DNA of 7,728 bases from Collinsella sp. (GTDB lineage: Bacteria > Actinomycetota > Coriobacteriia > Coriobacteriales > Coriobacteriaceae), in contig DXMX01000078.1 of assembly GCA_019413955.1 (NCBI GenBank), forward strand, positions 1 through 7,728, read 5' to 3'. The notes beneath the pieces are model-generated. The model saw only the letters and a program-made list of their open reading frames with translations. It had not been told where the DNA came from and did no database searches. Shown here one piece after another: positions 1 to 7,183 of this stretch. Position 1 is the stretch's first letter. Every line of letters starts with the position of its first letter. The position numbers and the translations under genes were made by a program.

Positions 1-53
1 ACCTACAACAGCGCGGTTAACAGCCGCGTGCTCTACCATTGAGCTACCGAGGA
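1..53 (-). tRNA. tRNA-Asn (anticodon GTT), 3' end cut by the window edge
   Basis: Read on the minus strand, the gene starts with the acceptor strand TCCTCGG (53 to 47), then TA and the D-arm (GCTC, AATGGTA, GAGC). The anticodon arm follows: stem CGCGG/CCGCG around loop CTGTTAA, with anticodon GTT at 21-19, which reads Asn codons AAC and AAU. The window ends inside the T-arm (GTAGG plus the first loop T), so the 3' T-stem, the 3' acceptor strand and any encoded CCA lie outside. The cloverleaf parts that are visible are intact. It lies downstream of rpoD in the same orientation but has its own strong promoter, so it is probably transcribed separately from the protein operon. Confidence 0.95.
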
Positions 54-83
54 ATAGGTGCGTGCTCTCAAGCAACGAAGTTT

Positions 84-131
84 ATTATACGGACGAATCA
101 GCTTAGGGCAAGAACTTTTTTGAGATTTTTT
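84..131 (-). promoter_or_regulatory. Promoter of tRNA-Asn with UP-element-like A-tracts
   Basis: On the minus strand a perfect TATAAT (89 to 84) is preceded by 16 bases and TTGCCC (111 to 106), a match to the first three bases of the TTGACA box. Transcription would start near 77, about 24 bases before the mature tRNA 5' end. Directly upstream of the -35 box are two A6 tracts (121-116 and 131-126) separated by TCTC. Their centres are exactly 10 bases apart, at about -39 to -54 from the predicted start, which is where the RNA polymerase alpha subunit contacts UP elements. The bases between the -10 box and the start are AT-rich (AAACTT), so there is no GC-rich discriminator. The motif match is directly visible; promoter activity is inferred. 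Confidence 0.75.
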
Positions 132-137
132 CCGACC

Positions 138-165
138 TAGTCATTGGGGACGTCCCCAACGACTA
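138..165 (-). terminator. Second hairpin after rpoD (candidate terminator or 3'-end stabiliser)
   Basis: In minus-strand RNA, UAGUC-G-UUGGGG (165-154) pairs with CCCCAA-U-GACUA (149-138) around loop ACGU. This gives 12 continuous pairs including one G-U. In plus-strand RNA the G-U becomes an A-C mismatch, which supports a role in the minus-strand transcript. No U-run follows; the next bases are GGUCGG and then an A-tract, so it is not a classical intrinsic terminator. It may still terminate as a U-less hairpin or protect the rpoD mRNA 3' end. Confidence 0.5.
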
Positions 166-169
166 CATG

Positions 170-205
170 AAGGCGCCCCCAAGCGGATGTGCTTGAAGGC
201 GCCTC
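170..205 (-). terminator. First hairpin after rpoD (candidate transcription terminator)
   Basis: Starting 8 bases after the rpoD stop codon, minus-strand RNA can fold into a 15-pair stem: GAGGCGCCUUCAAGC (205-191) against GCUUGGGGGCGCCUU (184-170), with loop ACAUCC. Three pairs are G-U. In plus-strand RNA these become C-A type mismatches, so the fold favours the rpoD transcript. No U-tract follows. With the second hairpin only 4 bases further on, this is the likely end of the operon mRNA. Confidence 0.6.
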
Positions 206-213
206 TTGCTGAC

Positions 214-1560
<1,347 letters not shown>

Positions 1561-1565
1561 AGATT

Positions 1566-1572
1566 CTCCCTT
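1566..1572 (-). promoter_or_regulatory. Ribosome binding site deciding the rpoD start (GTG at 1560)
   Basis: On the minus strand AAGGGAG is followed by AATCT and then GTG, an ideal Shine-Dalgarno spacing. The site lies inside the coding sequence if the ATG at 1575 is used, so it argues for initiation at the GTG and a product beginning MPKKTEST. Confidence 0.65.
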
Positions 1573-1575
1573 CAT

Positions 1576-1676
1576 AGTCCACAGGACTCAATACTTTAGC
1601 ACACACATTGACGTCTATACCCATAAAGAGGGCTGGATATAGGCGAGAATACGCTGGTTGACCACAACATTTAGGC
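1576..1676 (-). other. dnaG-rpoD intergenic leader with two small inverted repeats
   Basis: This is the only gap above 20 bases among the protein genes. On the minus strand CTATATCC (1642-1635) can pair with GGGTATAG (1622-1615): 8 pairs, one of them G-U, around a 12-base loop. AGTCC TGT GGACT (1588-1576) forms a 5-pair, 3-base-loop hairpin just upstream of the rpoD ribosome binding site. I see no run of U after either, and no convincing -35/-10 pair. The best -10-like element, TATAGA (1619-1614), lacks a matching -35 box. The region could be a plain spacer, an mRNA processing site or a weak rpoD promoter region. Confidence 0.35.
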
Positions 1677-3779
1677 TTATTCGGTGCCTGCAGCCTCCAG
1701 GCCGATCAAACGGAACGGGTCCGCCACGCCGCCGATCGACTTTTGCAGTTCGCGTTGACGCTGCGAATCTTGCGCGGCCTGAACGGTCAGCGCGCGACGG
1801 GCCTCACCATCGAGTGAACGGTCCTGGCGCAGTCTGGCCTGTGCAGCACGCATGCGGCGCTTGATGGTGTAGAGCTCGAGCGTATCGAGCATGAACACGA
1901 TGTTCGTCTCGGTGGGGTGCTTGCTCGTCGCCGAGATGCGCCCGGCACTCACAAGCGTTGCCGCATCGGGACACACCGAGCGCGCCGCATCCATGCAGGC
2001 TGCGGGATCGGTTCCCGGCGGCGTTGCCAGAACGGCCCACGCGATGGACTCGTGACGTGGGTCAACCCACTCGATGGAGCAGATGCGGTCGGCATACGTG
2101 CGGAACAGGTCGGGATAGCTCGTGAGCATGGTCAGCAGCTCGCGCTCCCCTGCCAAGGACTTGCGCTCCAGATCGGTAAGAACCATCGGCGCCGCCGCAG
2201 CCGGTGCGCCCAAACCATCAGCCACAGGCACAGCGCCCACACCATCGGGCACATCGATTGGCGGCAAGTCGTCAACGACCTCCACTGGTGCAGCGCCATA
2301 GGCATCGAGCGGGACGCAGTCGTACGGTTCTTCCTCGACCGGCGCCGCTACGGCCGGAGTCGCGCCCGAAGCCCAAGCACCACGAGATGTCCCCTGCGAA
2401 CCAGACGCCCGACCGCCCGCGCTACCGGACCGCTCAGCCTGTGCCCGCTGGCGTTTATAGTTTTGCTCGCGACGGCGCTCCGCATCTTCGCGCTTGGCGA
2501 CATCGTGAAACACGCGACCCGAACTCGCTCGCACCGTCTCCAGATCCAAACCCAACAGATCGGCAATCTGGATAAAGTACGTGTCAATCATATAGCTATC
2601 GCGCAGCGGATAGATGAGCGTGAGAGCGTCCTCCAGCGCCTTGGCGCGACCGCCCGGCGTGGTGATGTCGCTCGACTCCTGCAGCGAACGGTACACAAAG
2701 TCCATGAGGGGCTCGGCGGCGTCAATGCGTTTCTGCAGTTCCTCTCCGCCGTGCGCCGTGATGAACTCCATGGGATCGTTGCCGTCGGGCAGCACCACGC
2801 AGCGCAGGTCCATAGAATCCTGCTCGATAAACTGAATCGCACGGCGAGCGGCCTTTTGGCCGGCGGCGTCACCATCGAACATGTACACGATGCGCTTGGC
2901 AAAGCGAGTGAGCGTCTTGACGTGATGCTCCGTGAGCGCGGTGCCCAGCGTGGCGACAACGTTTTTAATCCCCGCCTCCCAGCAGGCGATGCAATCGGTA
3001 TAGCCCTCCACCACGATGGCGGTATCCTGCGCGACGATAAACTCCTTGGCCCAATTAAAACCGTAGAGGTTTCGCTTTTTATGGAACACACTCGTCTCGG
3101 CGGTGTTGAGATACTTGGGTTGGCCGTCACCCATGATGCGACCGCCAAAGGCAATGTTGTGACCCTGCTCGTCAAAGATGGGGAACATTACGCGGTCGTA
3201 GAAGCGGTCGGCAAGCTGCCCGCGCCCGCGGCTCACGGCAACGTTGGCGTCGATCATCTCCTGCGGGGTAAAACCCGCCTGGGACAGGTGCGACACCAGC
3301 GCGTTACGGCCCGGTGCAAAGCCCAGGCAGTAGCGGCGGCAGACGTCGCCACCCATACCGCGGCTGGCAAAGTACTCGCGCGGACGGCCGTCCTTACCGC
3401 GCATAAGCATGGTGTGGTAGAACTGGGCGGTCTCGGCGCACAGATCGTAGATGCGGGCACGCTTGGTACCGCGCTCGCGGCGATCTCCGGTGTCATGCAG
3501 CTCAATACCCGCACGATCGGCCAAATAACGGATTGACTCGGGAAAGCTCAGGTTCTCGCGCTTCATGATATAGGTGAAGACGTCGCCACCCTCGCCGCAG
3601 CCAAAGCAATGCCACACCTGCGTGGCGGGAATAATGTGGAAGGACGGCGTCTTTTCGCCATGAAAGGGGCAGCAGCCCCAAAACTCATGGCCGCGAGGCT
3701 TGAGCTCAACCGTTTCCTGCACGATGGCGACTAGGTCGGACGCGGCGCGTACCTGGTCTTTTTCCTCATCGCTAATCAC
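1677..3779 (-). CDS. dnaG: DNA primase DnaG
   Basis: DnaG makes the short RNA primers for DNA replication and works with the replicative helicase DnaB. The 700-aa protein starts at a GTG. An N-terminal CHC2 zinc-binding domain has C37, H40, C58 and C61 (CPFH and CFGC). The catalytic core carries YLNTAETSVFHKKRNLYG (223-240). The TOPRIM fold has EGYTD (258-262) and DGDAAG (302-307), whose acidic residues bind metal. A linker of roughly 430-535 is first charged and Arg/Gln-rich, then Gly/Ser/Ala/Pro-rich and acidic. A C-terminal helical domain (about 535-685) is where DnaB normally binds. At 700 aa it exceeds the 581 aa of the E. coli enzyme, mainly because of the linker. The start lies inside the ribF stop region (8-base overlap), with AGGGGGTGA as ribosome binding site, implying coupled translation. 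Catalytic and zinc motifs are complete, so it should be functional. Confidence 0.97.
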   Translation of the reverse strand: MISDEEKDQVRAASDLVAIVQETVELKPRGHEFWGCCPFHGEKTPSFHIIPATQVWHCFGCGEGGDVFTYIMKRENLSFPESIRYLADRAGIELHDTGDRRERGTKRARIYDLCAETAQFYHTMLMRGKDGRPREYFASRGMGGDVCRRYCLGFAPGRNALVSHLSQAGFTPQEMIDANVAVSRGRGQLADRFYDRVMFPIFDEQGHNIAFGGRIMGDGQPKYLNTAETSVFHKKRNLYGFNWAKEFIVAQDTAIVVEGYTDCIACWEAGIKNVVATLGTALTEHHVKTLTRFAKRIVYMFDGDAAGQKAARRAIQFIEQDSMDLRCVVLPDGNDPMEFITAHGGEELQKRIDAAEPLMDFVYRSLQESSDITTPGGRAKALEDALTLIYPLRDSYMIDTYFIQIADLLGLDLETVRASSGRVFHDVAKREDAERRREQNYKRQRAQAERSGSAGGRASGSQGTSRGAWASGATPAVAAPVEEEPYDCVPLDAYGAAPVEVVDDLPPIDVPDGVGAVPVADGLGAPAAAAPMVLTDLERKSLAGERELLTMLTSYPDLFRTYADRICSIEWVDPRHESIAWAVLATPPGTDPAACMDAARSVCPDAATLVSAGRISATSKHPTETNIVFMLDTLELYTIKRRMRAAQARLRQDRSLDGEARRALTVQAAQDSQRQRELQKSIGGVADPFRLIGLEAAGTE

Positions 3780-4779
3780 GGATGCTCACCCCCTGCTCAC
3801 CCAAGTTGTGACGAATGTCCTCGATATTACCCTCGACGGTCGCAATCAACTCATCCAGCGAATCGAACACGCGCGACGGACGCAGCCAGCGCGTAAACGC
3901 CAGCGAAACGGAAGCGCCGTACAGGTCGCCCGCATAACCAATTAAATTAGCCTCGAGATGCGCAGATGCTGCATCGTCGGCATACGTCGGCGGCAGTCCG
4001 ACGTTTACGGCAGCGGGCCACACGGTGTCATCGACCAGCACCAGACCCTCATACACGCCATCAGCAGGCACCTGAATACCACCGGGAACTTGTAGGTTTG
4101 CCGTGGGAAAGCCCATGCCAGAACCCTCGTGACGGCCGCGAATAACACCGCCACGCACCATATACGGTCGGCCGAGTAACTCAGCAGCAAGCTCCACATG
4201 GCCCTGTCCCAGCTCATGACGAATGCGCGTGGCGCAAATGGCCTCACCGCCCTCGCAAAGCAGGTCGTGACCATACACGTCAACGCCGCGCTCGGAACCC
4301 CAGGAGCGCATCTCGGCAACACCAGAAGCACCGCCACGACCCAGCCTAAAGTCACTGCCAACGCGAATCGAGCGAATGTCGACTACGCGTGACAGCAGTG
4401 CGAGAAAACCGACATGGTCGAGTGCCGCAACCTCAGGCGTAAAGGGAACGGCCACCACTGTATCGACCCCAGTCTGAGCCAAGGCATGCAGACGGTCGGC
4501 CGTCGTCATCAATTTTTGAGCGGGCGAAGGGCTCACCACAACGTCCGGGTCGGGATCGAAGGTAACCACGACCGCCTTACAGCCATGGGCACGGGCATCA
4601 CGGACAAGCGCTTCGATGAGTTCCTGGTGTCCACGGTGAACGCCGTCGAACACGCCAATGGCAATCGATGCGGCACCCAAGTGCTCACACTCATCAAACG
4701 TATCGGCAGCAACGATGCGAGCCTCGTCCGACTCGCCCGCGAAAAAGACACGCGCGAGCTCGCGAGCGGACAACATCAT
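3772..4779 (-). CDS. ribF: Bifunctional riboflavin kinase / FMN adenylyltransferase (FAD synthetase) RibF
   Basis: RibF converts riboflavin to FMN (ATP-dependent kinase) and FMN to FAD (adenylyl transfer) in the cytoplasm. The 335-aa protein has both domains. The N-terminal nucleotidyltransferase shows GVFDGVHRGH (42-51), TFDPDP (73-78) and GSDFRLGRG (141-149). ICATRIR (181-187) stands where the family usually has ISSTRIR. The C-terminal kinase shows GMGFPTANL (221-229), PADGVYEG (238-245), NVGLPPT (259-265), the likely catalytic glutamate in LEANL (E277), and GDLYG (284-288). The start is the first of two adjacent ATG codons (4779 or 4776), overlapping the truB stop in ATGA, so translation is probably coupled. 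Length and domain order are normal. A place next to truB is common for ribF; dnaG following directly is less usual. Confidence 0.96.
   Translation of the reverse strand: MMLSARELARVFFAGESDEARIVAADTFDECEHLGAASIAIGVFDGVHRGHQELIEALVRDARAHGCKAVVVTFDPDPDVVVSPSPAQKLMTTADRLHALAQTGVDTVVAVPFTPEVAALDHVGFLALLSRVVDIRSIRVGSDFRLGRGGASGVAEMRSWGSERGVDVYGHDLLCEGGEAICATRIRHELGQGHVELAAELLGRPYMVRGGVIRGRHEGSGMGFPTANLQVPGGIQVPADGVYEGLVLVDDTVWPAAVNVGLPPTYADDAASAHLEANLIGYAGDLYGASVSLAFTRWLRPSRVFDSLDELIATVEGNIEDIRHNLGEQGVSIRD
3786..3794 (-). promoter_or_regulatory. Ribosome binding site for dnaG inside ribF
   Basis: AGGGGGTGA on the minus strand ends 6 bases before the dnaG GTG start at 3779 and lies wholly inside the ribF coding sequence. 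It supports the GTG as the true dnaG start and translation coupled to the end of ribF. The same AGGGGGT core precedes rbfA. Confidence 0.6.
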
Positions 4780-5708
4780 CGAACACCGCCGATTGCCTGC
4801 GGAAACACGTGCTCCATGACAAAGCGGCCGCCCTCAATGCGGGCGAGCGCCTTGAGTCCCCCATCGAGCACCAACGCAAACGGCGCCTTCGAGGAATCGA
4901 AATCGGCAAGCGCACGCTCAACGGGAATGCGTCGGCCGCAGAGCAGGTCGTCGGCAAGAATGCCCGGCAAGTCAACACGTGTGGCGCCCAGGGCCGCAAT
5001 GGGATCCAGGGCAAAGCCAGCCGCGGACTCGGGAGAAAGCTCCTCGACCGCATGACAGGCGCCAATGGAAACAACACCGGAGGCCGTGCGGCGCAGCGCG
5101 GAAATATGCGCGGCGCTATCGCAAGCGCGGCCCAGGTCGCGAGCGAGCGCACGGATATAGGTGCCCTTGCTCACCGAGAACGCCACGGTCCACACACACG
5201 TATCACCTTCGCCGCCCACGGCGATCAGGTCGGCGGCATAGACCTCGACGGGGCGCGGAGGTAGGTCCACCGCATTGCCCTCGCGAGCAGACTTGTAGGC
5301 GCGAACGCCATTGACCGAGATAGCAGAAAACGCTGGCGGCACCTGCATCTGCGGACCCAGCATGGCGACCAAGCGCTCACGCGCATAGGCAGGATCGCGG
5401 AGCTCGTCGGCAACAGCCACCGTGCGGACCGCCTCGCCCTCCGCATCATCGGTATTGGTCTCGACGCCAAACGAGATATCGGCAACGTAGCTTTTGGTAT
5501 CAAGCGTAAGCATGCCCAGCAGACGTGTGGCCTGACCCACGCCCACCACCATGACGCCCGATGCCATGGGGTCGAGCGTTCCGGCATGACCGACGCGCCG
5601 CTCATGGAGGGCGCGTCGGCATTGCGAAACCACGTCGTGGGACGTGCAGCCCACCGGCTTATCGACGGCGAGCAGCATATTCAATTGAGAAGGCGTACGA
5701 CGAGCCAT
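4776..5708 (-). CDS. truB: tRNA pseudouridine(55) synthase TruB
   Basis: TruB isomerises uridine 55 in the T-loop of almost all elongator tRNAs and also acts as a tRNA folding chaperone. The 310-aa protein has the motif DKPVGCTSHDVV (16-27). The catalytic motif is GHAGTLDPMASG (40-51), with nucleophile D46. KSY (72-74) carries the conserved active-site Tyr. QVPPAFSAISVNG (122-134) and KGTYIRALARDLG (181-193) are typical of the family, as is a C-terminal extension of about 70 residues. The ATG lies 15 bases after the nrnA-like gene's stop, with GGATGG as a close, moderate ribosome binding site. It overlaps ribF by 4 bases. All catalytic residues I can place are present. Confidence 0.97.
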   Translation of the reverse strand: MARRTPSQLNMLLAVDKPVGCTSHDVVSQCRRALHERRVGHAGTLDPMASGVMVVGVGQATRLLGMLTLDTKSYVADISFGVETNTDDAEGEAVRTVAVADELRDPAYARERLVAMLGPQMQVPPAFSAISVNGVRAYKSAREGNAVDLPPRPVEVYAADLIAVGGEGDTCVWTVAFSVSKGTYIRALARDLGRACDSAAHISALRRTASGVVSIGACHAVEELSPESAAGFALDPIAALGATRVDLPGILADDLLCGRRIPVERALADFDSSKAPFALVLDGGLKALARIEGGRFVMEHVFPQAIGGVR

Positions 5709-5723
5709 GTACCATCCAAAATG

Positions 5724-6767
5724 TTAGAGCTCGACGGTCACCGAAGCGGGATCCTCCCCCACCAGCTCGGCCAGCATGGGAAGTGCCACGGCGAGCGTCT
5801 CGCGAATCGTTCCGTTGTTGGAAAAGCCGGCGGCGGCATGATGCCCGCCACCGCCAAAGTTGGCAGCGATCTCGGACACATCAAGGTCACCCTTGGAGCG
5901 CAGGTTGCCGCGTACCTTGGTATCGCCCTCAATGCCCTTCAGAAACAGGCAGACCTCCACGCCCATAACCGAACGCACCACATCGACCAGGCCGTCGCAC
6001 TCATCCGAAGTGACGCCGCAGGCCTCGAGGTCGCTCTGGTACGCATAACTATATGCCACGCGACCGTGCGCCACTGTTTTGATGCGGCCCATAACGATGG
6101 ACTTGAGATGCAAGAACTCCACGCGCATGCTCTGGTAGACCTCGAGCGCAACACGCGCCGGATCGGCACCGTGCGCGACCAGGCGCGAGGCGGCATGGAA
6201 CGCAGCAGCATCGGCGTTTTGATACTGAAAACGGCCGGTATCGGTAACCAAGCCACACAGCAGGCAGGTCGCAACGCCATCACGTGCGACAATGCCGCAA
6301 TTGTCCAAAAAGCGGTCGATGATCATGGCGCAGGCTGCGGCGCCGACGCACCTCAGGCTCAGCTCGGCAAATTCCTCGCGCGCCGGATGGTGATCGAAGC
6401 ACACCACATGCGACGAGCGGCGGAGCACCTCGGCTGAGTTGTTCAGACGCTCGACGACCGGCACGTCCACCGAGATGAACAGGTCCGGATTGTCGGTATA
6501 CGCAGATGCCGGCACCAGACGGTCGGCACCCTCCATAAAGCGGTAGATGCGCGGAACCGGGTCATCGTCTGCCAGCAGCAGGGCAATGTCCTTGTTGGGG
6601 AAAAACTTCATAAGCGATAAGCCCAGACCCAGCACGGAGCCCAGGGCGTCGCCATCGGGAGACGTATGTCCCGAAATCGCAATGGAGGACGCATCCTCGA
6701 TGAGCTCGAGGATGCGTCGCTGAATATCTGCAGACTCGCACGATGCGAGGTCGGCGGAATTACTCAT
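5724..6767 (-). CDS. nrnA: DHH/DHHA1 phosphoesterase, NrnA-like (oligoribonuclease / pAp phosphatase)
   Basis: Members of this family are Mn-dependent phosphoesterases that degrade 2-5 nt RNAs (nanoRNAs), dephosphorylate pAp, and in some bacteria hydrolyse pApA from c-di-AMP turnover. The 347-aa protein has all DHH metal motifs: SGHTSPDGDALGS (32-44, with H34, D38, D40), SVDVP (D101), DHH (125-127) and TDTGRF (D176). The DHHA1 substrate-binding domain shows KVRGNLRSKG (284-293) and FGGGGHHAAAGF (304-315). No membrane or sensory domain is present, so it is the stand-alone NrnA type and not GdpP. The start ATG overlaps the rbfA 3' end by 8 bases and has a consensus AGGAGG 9 bases upstream. A place between rbfA and truB is a conserved arrangement in many Gram-positive bacteria. 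Family assignment is secure; which substrate dominates in the cell cannot be read from sequence. Confidence 0.9.
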   Translation of the reverse strand: MSNSADLASCESADIQRRILELIEDASSIAISGHTSPDGDALGSVLGLGLSLMKFFPNKDIALLLADDDPVPRIYRFMEGADRLVPASAYTDNPDLFISVDVPVVERLNNSAEVLRRSSHVVCFDHHPAREEFAELSLRCVGAAACAMIIDRFLDNCGIVARDGVATCLLCGLVTDTGRFQYQNADAAAFHAASRLVAHGADPARVALEVYQSMRVEFLHLKSIVMGRIKTVAHGRVAYSYAYQSDLEACGVTSDECDGLVDVVRSVMGVEVCLFLKGIEGDTKVRGNLRSKGDLDVSEIAANFGGGGHHAAAGFSNNGTIRETLAVALPMLAELVGEDPASVTVEL

Positions 6768-7170
6768 CTAAAGCTGCCTCCTGGGCGGCATCCGCTATGG
6801 GATAGCCGTCCTCGTCCTTTTCGATCGCAAGCGTGGCGGGAACGTTTTCCAGCGCGCGCGTGATGCGCTCGGCCTCATCGGTCGAGCGATCGATGCGAAA
6901 ATCGAGCTCGGGCGTGACGCGCCAATCGAGCGAGCGGGCCAACAGGCTACGGATGCGACCCTTGGCGCTGGCGAGCGCCTCCATGACCTCGTCGTAGCGG
7001 CTCGCGTCGCACGACACGTACACGCGCGCGAACGAACGGTCCACCGCGACCTCGACCGCGGTCAAGGTGACCAGGTCGAGACGCGGATCGGAAACCTCAA
7101 AGAGCAGGATATAACCGAGCTTCTCGCGAAGCTGTTCGCCCAGACGGCGGGTTGCCTGCGTTTGCTTCAT
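6760..7170 (-). CDS. rbfA: 30S ribosome-binding factor RbfA
   Basis: RbfA binds the pre-30S subunit and is needed for late maturation of 16S rRNA. The 136-aa protein matches the family in length and pattern. A basic N-terminal helix (TRRLGEQLREKLGYIL, about 7-22) is followed by SDPRLDLVTLTAVEV (27-41), then the strand RSFARVYVS (45-53). WRVTPELDFRID (82-93) gives the C-terminal part of the KH-like fold, and an acidic tail (ADAAQEAALDE) ends the protein. The ATG is 11 bases after the infB stop, with AGGGGGT as ribosome binding site. Adjacency to infB is nearly universal for rbfA and supports the call. Confidence 0.95.
   Translation of the reverse strand: MKQTQATRRLGEQLREKLGYILLFEVSDPRLDLVTLTAVEVAVDRSFARVYVSCDASRYDEVMEALASAKGRIRSLLARSLDWRVTPELDFRIDRSTDEAERITRALENVPATLAIEKDEDGYPIADAAQEAALDE
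6777..6782 (-). promoter_or_regulatory. Consensus ribosome binding site for the nrnA-like gene, inside rbfA
   Basis: AGGAGG on the minus strand, 9 bases before the ATG at 6767, lies within the last codons of rbfA. It fixes the start of the downstream gene and lets it be translated at a good rate despite the 8-base overlap. Confidence 0.7.
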
Positions 7171-7176
7171 AGCGCT

Positions 7177-7183
7177 ACCCCCT
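7177..7183 (-). promoter_or_regulatory. Ribosome binding site for rbfA overlapping the infB stop
   Basis: AGGGGGT on the minus strand, 6 bases before the rbfA ATG at 7170, begins within the infB stop codon TAG (7184-7182). It supports the rbfA start and coupling to the end of infB translation. Confidence 0.6.

Noticed and set aside
116..131. T-runs on the plus strand as the U-tract of an intrinsic terminator
   Set aside because: On the plus strand the T-runs precede the hairpins when they should follow them, and there is no plus-strand gene to terminate. On the minus strand they are A-tracts at UP-element positions of the tRNA promoter.
1614..1619. TATAGA as the -10 box of a dedicated rpoD promoter
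   Set aside because: The hexamer 17 bases upstream (CTATAT) does not resemble a -35 box, and the TG of an extended -10 would be one base out of place. It is kept only as a weak possibility.
1917..3536. A 539-codon plus-strand open frame antisense to dnaG
   Set aside because: It covers the conserved primase catalytic region in another frame, has no ribosome binding site context of note, and its sequence shows no recognisable domain.
5586..6437. A 283-codon plus-strand open frame antisense to truB and the nrnA-like gene
   Set aside because: It spans two well-supported genes and the junction between them, with no independent coding evidence.
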